Shown: one piece after another, positions 8,344 to 14,968 of the stretch
Position numbering within the stretch: position 1 is the first letter of the stretch
How the letters are laid out: every line of letters begins with the position of its first letter
Program-made: the position numbers and the translations under genes
The notes under the pieces: model-generated
What the model saw: the letters and a program-made list of their open reading frames with translations, nothing else
Told to the model about the DNA's origin: nothing
Database searches by the model: none
Assembly: GCA_010279815.1 (NCBI GenBank)
Contig: QEOQ01000511.1
Location: 230,688-245,655 of the forward strand
From: Brachionus plicatilis
Lineage: Eukaryota > Rotifera > Eurotatoria > Ploima > Brachionidae
Reading direction: 5' to 3'
Length of the DNA stretch: 14,968 nucleotides

Positions 8344-8587
8344 TGTGTTAGCGGCTAAATGAACTTGTTAGTTCGTAGCTAACTTTACACTTCTTAATTA
8401 TGATTCCCTAGTTATTATTTATATTAACTACTGTAATTGGTGGCTAAGGGATATAATACTAAAGTATGTCTATAAAAGAAGATTTTATTTGGTATAGTTC
8501 TGCGGAGCTTTGGAGTTATAATAAAGAGCTTTAAAACACAAACTTTTGTTTTACAATGAATTCTGATAGGCAAGTAAGCCTACAACA
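8344..8587 (+). repeat. 3' LTR, about 244 bp
   Basis: It begins TGTGTTAG right after the purine tract and ends CTACAACA, giving the usual TG...CA borders with partly inverted tips. A TATAAAA promoter word lies at 8471-8477 and an AATAAA signal at 8520-8525, in the order expected for U3 then R. A start two bases later (TGTTAG) is also possible. Confidence 0.7.
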
Positions 8588-10098
8588 CTTTTATTTTACG
8601 AGCAATACATTAAATTGACTTTCGATTAATAAAAATTTTCATAAAATTAAATATTACAAAAATGAATAATTCATTAAATTAAAATTAAAATAGAATAAAT
8701 AGTTCTTCATAACTATATTTAAAAAATACTTTTCAATTTTTTAATGGTTGTCAATGTTATAAGATTTTTATACGAGGTTGGGAGGAGTTTCTGTGTTTAA
8801 TAGTCGAATTATTCAAAATTAATCTATTGCTTAGTATTTAATTAATTAAAAAAAGTGCGAATTTAATTTGATTAATTTTTTGAAAAATTTTTATTAAAAC
8901 TACTCCAAATGCTACCCTTTAAAGTTCTCTTATCAAATAAGTGTCCATATTCTATGAACCATTAATTTATAGCTTAATTACTCCATTCTCTCGTAACCTC
9001 AAATTTATTCGCATTTTAACTTAATTAACTTATTTTAATTTGTTTCTAAAAAAGAACAAAAAAATTAAAAAATCAAAGGTTTATATCGGAACAACCTTGG
9101 AAGTATATCTCTTAAAAAAGTCATTAGTGTGGTAAGCTTAACTAAAGAAAGAAAAAGCAAACAAGAAAGTTGAAGAAAATATTCTAACATTATAAAAAAT
9201 TAACAAGAAATCAATATTAAATTCTCAAGTACTGTAGAAAGCTTATTATTTAAACTGATAAATTAATAAAATCAAAGCAATTTAATTTAAAAAAATTGAA
9301 ATTAAAATTGGCTAAACTTTTTTAATAAAATGGGGAAAAATCCACTCTCAAGCAGGATTTTTTTTTTGAATAAAAATAAATAATTTACTAACAAAAATTT
9401 GAAATTAATTTCAACTTTGGTCACAAATAAAGAAGGGTTCTAATTTATAAATAAATACTTTTCAGTTTTTAAATGGTTGTAAAAAAATCTTTGTCATAAT
9501 TTAAGAAGACATGTTTAAAAGCTGCTTTACTTCGAGCGTTAATAATTTTAAAAGTTTGGGCAGTTGATTAAAAAATGTGCGAATTAAAGTATTTTTAATT
9601 TATAAGAAATTTTAATTAATGGAGCAAAATTTGAGTTCCGAAAAATAATATAAAAGTGGAATGATATTCTTAATAATAATTGAGGTTGTCTAATTGCAGT
9701 AGATTTGCCAGATATCAGAATTTTGTTGCAATTTTAGCATAAATTTCTTCTTTAGAATTCAAAATTTTAAAGCCTGGACTTGGACTTTTTTTTTAAAAAA
9801 AATTAAAGTCTTTGGTCGGACTTTTGAAAAACAAAAAAAAAGTCCGAACTTGGACTTGACTTGAGACTTGAGACTTGTGACTTTTAAACAACTCTGATAT
9901 TTAATCTAAATTGTAATTTTTATTTTGTCGTTTTTTATTATTTTTTTAAACATTTTTGTCTATGTGACTGAAAGAATTAAAAAACAAAATTGTATAATAT
10001 TTATAAAATGAAATAAATATGCTTTTGTTTTAATTTTTTATCAAAATAATTGAAAACAATTATCTTAAAAATCTAAATACTTGAATTAACTCTAAATA
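8588..10098. other. Intergenic AT-rich region with diverged repeats
   Basis: No gene is supported. Two diverged copies of one segment occur: AATACTTTTCAATTTTTTAA followed by TGGTTGT (8727 on) and AATACTTTTCAGTTTTTAAA followed by TGGTTGT (9455 on). Each is followed about 100 bases later by a TGCGAATT block. A copy of the AGTCCAAGTC-type repeat lies at 9772-9897. Confidence 0.45.
9772..9897. repeat. Dispersed AGTCCAAGTC-type repeat, copy 2
   Basis: It opens with CCTGGACTTGGACT and closes with GACTTGAGACTTGTGACTTT then TAAACAACTCTG. The closing block is the reverse complement of the block that opens copy 3 at 14037. A central AAAGTCTTTGGTCGGACTTT may be a remnant of a fold-back structure. Confidence 0.55.
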
Positions 10099-10100
10099 TA

Positions 10101-10120
10101 CAGTGGTGTTACGATAACTG
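10101..10120 (+). repeat. Isolated end of a TA-flanked MITE
   Basis: CAGTGGTGTTACGATAACTG differs by one base from the end of the palindromic MITE at 10561-10676 and follows a TA. It may be the left end of a larger related element that runs to 10676 or that has lost its other end. Confidence 0.6.
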
Positions 10121-10560
10121 TTTTTTACTATATTTTTGGACAAATTTAGTAAAAAATAGTAAAAACCAAAAAATAACAAAATTTTGACATTTTTTAGAAA
10201 TTACTGTTTTTTTTTTAATCAAAAAGTCAATAAGGATAAAAAGTAAGTCTATTCTAAACTTGGACTGAAAATAATTTGTATATTTTTTTATAAAGTGAGA
10301 ACGTTCTTTTTATATACTTTTTGTACCTAAACATTAAAAAACATTTTTTGTAAATTTTACTTTTTTTTTACTTTTTTTTACGGGAATTATGATAAATTTT
10401 GGTAAATTTTAATTAAAAAGAGTAAAAAACTAAAAAACTGGTTTGTTAATTTTTTTATTTTATTTTAGATTTAAATAAAAGCTTTTTAAAAGTTTTGAAT
10501 ATAAAAAGATATATTAAATCGAATGTTCAGCTCTTTTTAAACAATATAAAACAGGCAATA

Positions 10561-10676
10561 CAGTGGTGATACGATAATAGTATTCGACTATTTTTTACTA
10601 AATTTTACGAAAAAAATAGTAAATTTACGTAAAATACCGTAAAATACAGTCAAATACAGTTATCGTATCACCACTG
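10561..10676. mobile_element. Palindromic MITE with 17-bp perfect TIRs and TA target duplication
   Basis: The left end CAGTGGTGATACGATAA is repeated exactly in reverse complement at 10660-10676, and TA flanks both sides (10559-10560 and 10677-10678). The middle consists of related ACTATTTTTTACTAAATTTT and TAAATTTACGTAAAATACCG words. TA duplication and a CAGTG tip fit the Tc1/mariner superfamily. At 116 bases it has no room for a transposase. Confidence 0.85.
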
Positions 10677-10796
10677 TAACTTTTTTTTTAATTTAAATTT
10701 TTTTGATTGCTTTTTATCTTTTTGTCTAGAAAAAATCAATCTTGATAAAACTTATGATCAAATTTTTTATTAAAACAATTTTTTTCAAAATTAAAT

Positions 10797-10802
10797 TTAT
10801 TG
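10797..10802 (-). terminator. AATAAA polyadenylation signal of CP2
   Basis: The minus strand reads AATAAA 16 bases after the TGA stop of CP2. This is the canonical cleavage and polyadenylation signal, and its position fits a very short 3' UTR. Confidence 0.6.
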
Positions 10803-10817
10803 TTCAAAAAATTTAAT

Positions 10818-13800
10818 TCATTGATAGTCAAAAATTTTTTTGATCCAATTCATCCTTTGTTGACATTCGTTCACAATTCTTTTGTCTATATTGTTTCCAA
10901 GAAAAGTTTTGATATACTCCAAAAATCCATCGTATACTTCATTGGCAGCTTGTTCAATATTTTCCTCGGGAAACTCAAAACCCGTGCCTGAATAATCATT
11001 TATTTGAGGCTTAAGCTCAATGACAAAAGTGTGGTTAACTTTGGCTGTTTCTTTGGACCTAGAACAAAAATATTAAAAAAAAAATTTTCTTTCCAATTTA
11101 TCAAATAACCAATCTTCACTGCATCCACTAGCTTCGTACAATTCATGAGAAGCAATGCCAAATCCAAAGCTAAAGCCATGCTTTTTTTCAATTGTGTAGA
11201 TAGCTGTGAGAGCTTTTTGACACTTGAAAAAAAAAATTTTTTTTTTTTTAAATTTTATTTAATTTTTAATTTAATTAAAACCATTTGTTCAAAATTATCC
11301 GCAATGCGTTCTCTGGAATAAGAAAAGGGAGCTAGCCAAACAGCGCCGTATGAATGCATGCTGATGTGACTAAGCCATCTTGGCGATTTGCTCATTATAA
11401 AATTTTGAAGGGATTTTATTTCAGGCTCAGAGGCAGCGTAGCGACCAGCATAGATTTCCGAGCACGGATTTGCCGATGCTCCACTCACTTCAGTCAAAGT
11501 TAGAAAAAATTTTTTTTTTATTTTTCCTAATGTAGACATACCCATCCATTTGTGGTCAAAGTTTCTGTTTAGGTCCACTCCGTAGCATGTGTGGTCGAAT
11601 CCATTTGTGGAATGACGCATGTTCTTTCTCCAAAATCTGTTCAGTTTAGAGTGGCGACTGAACTCGTAGCCGTCTGGGTTTATCAATGGTACAAAATGGA
11701 GCTCAAAGCTGCGAAGTATGCGCATCACATCTGCATCATTGGCCCTGAATTGTTTAATAAACTTAAATTTAATAAATTAATTAACTTTAATAAAATAATT
11801 AAATAATTTTTTTAAACTAAATTATTTCAGTGTATTAAAAGCTGAGCATCGATATTTCATATCATATTAGTATTTTCATCATATCCCTGAATTGTTTAAT
11901 AAACTTAAATTTAATAAATTAATTAACTTTAATAAATTATTAAAATACTAATTATTATTACTTTTAATAAAATAATTAAATAATTTTTTTAAACTAAATT
12001 AGTTCAGTATATTACAGACTGAGCATCAATATTTCATATCATATTAGTATTTTCATCATATCCCTGAATTGTTTAATAAACTTAAATGTAATAAATAAAT
12101 TAACTTTAATAAATTATTAATATACTAATTATTATTAACTTTAATAAAATAATTAAATAATTTTTTTAAACTAAATTATTTCAGTGTATTAAAAGCTGAG
12201 CATCGATATTTCATATCATATTAGTATTTTTATGATGTACAATTTTCTAATGAAATGAAAGAAATATTAAAAACTCACGAAAGCCCAGTAAAAAAAATTT
12301 TAAATACTTTTTTAATATTTCTTTAAAGAAACAATAAAACTTTTTTACTTTGGTCTTTTTTTTGTAGTAAAATAAAGAATTTTTTAAAAGAAATTAAATA
12401 ATTAAAATGGCATAGTCTTTTTATTGCCCCAAAAAATACACATTTATCCGAAAAATATCTACAGCTAACAAAAAATATTTTATTCTACTAATTATGTTTT
12501 TATTATCAATAGGTAATGCAAAAAATAAAAAGTGGTAAAAAATGAATAAGTTTAAAAAGTTTAAATTTTTATTTAAAAAAATTGTTAAATTCGTTCAATT
12601 TTTTTATTTTTTTTAATTTGATATTAATTTAATTGTTTTTCTTAGTTAACCTTAGTTTTTTTTATTTTTTTCAATTGTAAAAATTTAATTTTGTTCTTGC
12701 TCAAATAAAAATTTCTAGATCCTAAAATAAATTCTTTTTTTTTAATCTGCGTTTATAAAACTTAAGAATTTCTATTTTGTTCCCGTATAAGACGAATTTG
12801 TCCTTGATACAAATAATTTTTTTGGGTACAAATTAGGTTTAAAAATTGTATAAAAAAATGGATTTGTTACATGGGACAAATAAGAATTTTCTGAATTGTC
12901 CCAGTGACAAATATCGAGATTCTACGGTATTTGGTTTAAATTTTTTAATTGATTTTAATGAAAATTTCCTATTAAACAAAAAAAATTTACTGTCTTAAAA
13001 TTGACAATTTGTTTAAATGGAAAAATAAAACTATTTTTGTTGAATTTGTGAATTTAGTTAACCTGAATTTTTTTAAATTATTGATGTTTTTATTAAATAA
13101 TTAAGAGATCAATGATTTTGCTGCTAATTTGATACTGAAACCTTATTTGAAATAACATGTCTAGTAATGTTTATTATTTATATTTAAAAAATTATCAAAA
13201 TCATTAGATTAATTAAGTTTTAAAATTTTAAATGATCTTTATGATCTTAAAATTTTATCTAGAACTTCAATTTGTCTTTATAAAGGGTTTTAAAAAATTT
13301 AAGTATTCAAAAAAATGTTATCAAAATTGTAACTGAAAAATATGGAGATTGGTCTAATCGCAAAAAAAAATTAAACGTAGGGTAAATTTTGGTATATTTT
13401 GATTAAAAAGAGTAAACTGTCACTTTTTTTTTTGAACAAAAAATATATCTTCTTTTTACCATTGGCATGTTGTAAGTTGAGTACAATTTATTTTCTCAAT
13501 TTTGATTACCATTTTCCAGTTTTCTTTTTTTTATTTTTTTGGAAATTTTTTGCTGAGCTAATTTCCTTTTTTTTAATAGAAAGTTAATATCTTTACTTTT
13601 TAAACTTAATATTAATAATTAAAATTTAATTAATTTAGAGGGAGGTGCTAATTATTTTAGATGAGTTTCCATTTATTTAGGTGATTTTTTATTAAATTAG
13701 TGGTATTCTAAATAAAAATAGTGGTATTAAAAAATTATTCACCTTAATTATTTTATTTAACTTTCTTTAAATATTTTAAAAATTCAACTTTCTTAATTTA

Positions 13801-14723
13801 TTACATATATTTATATCTTTTTTTTTTATTTCGTTTATTATAATCCTTTCTACTTTATTTTTATTTTATTTTACCTTACATTATTTACTTTTTTTTTTTA
13901 TTTTACTTAACTTTAATTTTTTATATTATTTTTTTTTTAAACTCTGAAGGAGCATTAGCAAATAAATAAAAATAAATAAAACTTTTTTTGTTGAATACCC
14001 AAATTGAATATTTGCTTAATTCCCAATTTTATTTAGAGTTGTTTAAAAGTCACAAGTCTTAAGTCAATTCTAAATCAATTTTTTTTTTAAGTCAAGTCAA
14101 AAATTTTAAATATTTTGACTTTAATTTGGGATTTTTTAATTTTTTTTCAAAACCCAACTAATTATTTATTTTTATTTAACTTGCCAATTTTTTTTAAAGT
14201 GTCCTGATGAATTTCCCCTAATTATTTATTTTAATCTTACTTTATCTATAAGGTAAATATTAGTAGCCACAGACAACCACTCACGTGCATGAATCCCACC
14301 ATCGAACAAGAACAAAGGCTTCGAACTTCCTTTTGACTTGCTGCTCATCTAAAACAAAAAATTAAGAGAAAACATTACCTTCATGTCGAAATTAATTAGT
14401 TGTAAAAAAATTGTTGTTAATTTAATTAGTTTATTTACAAAATATTTATTTAAGTTTAAAATAATTTCTTTATTTTGAAAAAAATAAAAATAATAACTGC
14501 CATTATTTAAATTATTTGCAGTTGTAATAGCCTTGGCTTCATCTGCTATTAAAATTTCTGGTTTAAAATCCTAATTGTAAACATTTTTAGTTGTTTTTTT
14601 GGTACTGTAAATATAAATTCAAATTCAAATCTCGACTCTCTGTTGAACAAATACTAATGGAAATACCTTTAAATTTTTGCACTCAGTTTGCAAATCAACA
14701 ACTTTCCACGATAAATTAAACAT
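10818..14723 (-). CDS. M14A zinc carboxypeptidase CP2, carboxypeptidase B-like pocket
   Basis: The model is complement(10818-11058, 11110-11222, 11282-11487, 11542-11761, 14241-14348, 14379-14570, 14667-14723), 378 residues. The last five exons are firm. They carry DGGIHAREW (zinc ligands H103, E106), PLINPDGYEFS, FWRKN (R164, R127 of bovine CPA), DLNRN (N184/R185), the C178-C201 disulfide pair (C138-C161), SMHSYG (third zinc ligand H237), LYEASG (Y290, Tyr248) and FVIEL (E313, catalytic Glu270). S1' residues are S248 (position 207), A285 (243) and E297 (255). Small and acidic residues there fit cleavage of C-terminal Lys or Arg. About 25 residues extend past the usual C-terminus. The first two exons are weak: they give no signal peptide, only a hint of a propeptide (WKVVDLQTE), a low-complexity run and a 30-base intron. 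The true N-terminus may lie elsewhere, or the gene may be decaying. The exon border ID[K/R]|FI is shared with CP1. Confidence 0.8.
11743..12238. repeat. Three tandem copies containing the CP2 exon start and its splice acceptor
   Basis: Copies run 11743-11884 (142 bases, with a 35-base deletion), 11885-12061 (177) and 12062-12238 (177). Each begins CCCTGAATTGTTTAATAAAC, which on the minus strand is the last part of the acceptor plus codons F-I-K-Q-F-R. Each also shares TTTCATATCATATTAGTATT near its end. The first copy includes the functional exon start; the others are ghost copies within the intron. Confidence 0.9.
12765..12927. mobile_element. Probable pogo/Tigger-like MITE
   Basis: The right end, read in reverse, is CCGTAGAATCTCGATATTTG and is followed on the plus strand by TA. 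GTAGAATCTCGATAT closely resembles the TIRs that I know from pogo/Tigger elements (CAGTAGAACCTCGATAT type). The left end AGAATTTCTATTTTGTTCCC is a worn inverted copy, and a second inner pair (TTTGTCC / GGGACAAAT) adds support. The left border is uncertain. Confidence 0.5.
14037..14130. repeat. Dispersed AGTCCAAGTC-type repeat, copy 3
   Basis: GAGTTGTTTAAAAGTCACAA then GTCTTAAGTCAA opens the copy, the reverse complement of the end of copy 2. A T-run and AAGTCAAGTCAAAA follow. It lies within the large CP2 intron. Confidence 0.55.
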
Positions 14724-14968
14724 TTTTATTCAATTTTATTTGAATTTTTTTTAAACTCGGATCTAATTATTGTTTAATATAATAAATAAACAAAAACTAA
14801 TTAATTTCAACTTGTTAAGTAAATTTTTTTTGTCCAAAATAGAATTTTTATTTTTTCAACAAAAAGTAATTAATCACAACAGATAGTTTTATTAATTAAT
14901 AGATAAAAAGACTATATAAAAATATTTTTTACTAGATAAAAAAATTATTTGATAGACAAGAAAATAAA
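14724..14968. other. Region upstream of the CP2 model
   Basis: A stop (TGA) lies in frame nine bases ahead of the predicted ATG, with no AG between them, so the first exon cannot be extended upstream as drawn. TATATTAAA-like words occur near 14773-14781 on the minus strand but are not informative in such AT-rich DNA. No exon for a signal peptide is seen. Confidence 0.4.

Larger units (their letters stand above)
7640..8587 (+). mobile_element. 5'-truncated Ty3/gypsy-type LTR retrotransposon (3' end)
   Basis: A GC-richer patch carries the decayed end of a pol gene, a purine tract and one LTR. In one plus frame around 7913-8009, AYEDYEWLMRKYDPVHEYFN, a stop and ENNTKFDQ resemble the end of the integrase/pol region of Ty3/gypsy elements, where a 'YDK' segment precedes the C-terminal domain. 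Later stops and frame changes show that it is inactive. The tail DEDIEYNKGE leads into the polypurine tract. No 5' LTR, primer-binding site, protease or reverse transcriptase is present. The left edge is uncertain. A 110-codon open frame on the opposite strand is only a shadow of this decayed pol region. Confidence 0.65.
11762..14240 (-). other. Large CP2 intron (2,479 bases)
   Basis: It starts with donor GTAAGA after the exon ending in IYLIDK and ends with acceptor TTTAAG before FIKQF. Both are phase 0 and at the same place as the 51-base intron of CP1. The length is about 50 times that of other introns here. It contains the tandem repeat at 11743-12238, the pogo-like MITE at 12765-12927 and copy 3 of the AGTCCAAGTC repeat. 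Otherwise it is AT-rich filler; a 62-codon T-rich frame at 13399-13587 has no sign of being coding. Confidence 0.7.

Noticed and set aside
11000..11191. 63-codon minus-strand frame
   Set aside because: It covers parts of two CP2 exons and the 51-base intron in a frame different from the conserved one (the TIYTIEKKHGF reading). It is a shadow.
11591..11806. 71-codon plus-strand frame
   Set aside because: Antisense to the CP2 exon with NPDGYE and DLNRN and to the adjoining intron repeat.
11743..12238. CRISPR-like array
   Set aside because: There are only three long units that are directly adjacent, with no unique spacers, in a eukaryotic intron.
13399..13587. 62-codon plus-strand frame rich in Phe and Leu
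   Set aside because: It arises from T-runs (KKKYIFF, FFLFFWKFF) and shows no coding signature.
13669..13746. Possible small MITE with TTAGGTGA / TTAAGGTGAA ends
   Set aside because: The inverted match is too short and imperfect for such AT-rich DNA, and no target duplication is seen.

Overview
The window looks like nuclear DNA of a small-genome invertebrate. It is extremely AT-rich, coding stretches are split by very short GT-AG introns (about 48-62 bases in the clear cases), stop codons are followed by AATAAA signals, and transposon remnants lie between genes. There are no bacterial ribosome-binding sites or operons. A rotifer such as Brachionus fits the base composition, the intron size and the transposon types, but this is an inference and not proof.

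All real genes are on the minus strand. CP1 (446-1579) is the first part of a secreted zinc carboxypeptidase of family M14A: signal peptide, propeptide and the first half of the catalytic domain in seven exons. Its last exons must lie before base 1 or be lost. A second M14A gene, CP2 (10818-14723), has seven predicted exons and a complete set of catalytic residues. Its S1' pocket residues look like carboxypeptidase B (cuts after Lys/Arg). Its N-terminus lacks a signal peptide and most of a propeptide. One 2.5-kb intron separates its zinc-motif exon from the rest and carries tandem repeats that copy a splice acceptor plus the start of the next exon. Between the two peptidases is a single-exon gene (5488-6729) for a coiled-coil protein with a fascin-like beta-trefoil domain.

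The rest is mostly mobile-element debris: a deleted Mutator-like (MULE) transposon at 3099-4147 with matching terminal inverted repeats, a 9-base target duplication and a degenerate SWIM/AT-hook transposase tail; a second inverted-repeat element at 6989-7571 with a coding scrap; the 3' end of a Ty3/gypsy-type retrotransposon with its LTR at about 7640-8587; a perfect 116-base palindromic TA-flanked MITE at 10561-10676; a probable pogo-like MITE at 12765-12927; a 163-base-period tandem duplication at 4775-5038; and a dispersed ACTTGGACTTGA-type repeat at three places.

The two peptidases probably act outside the cell in protein digestion or peptide processing. I see no gene cluster that amounts to a new defence or metabolic system. 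The most unusual points are the Cys-rich insertion in CP1, the acidic S1' residue of CP2, the repeated exon start in the CP2 intron, and the nearly intact MULE tail.
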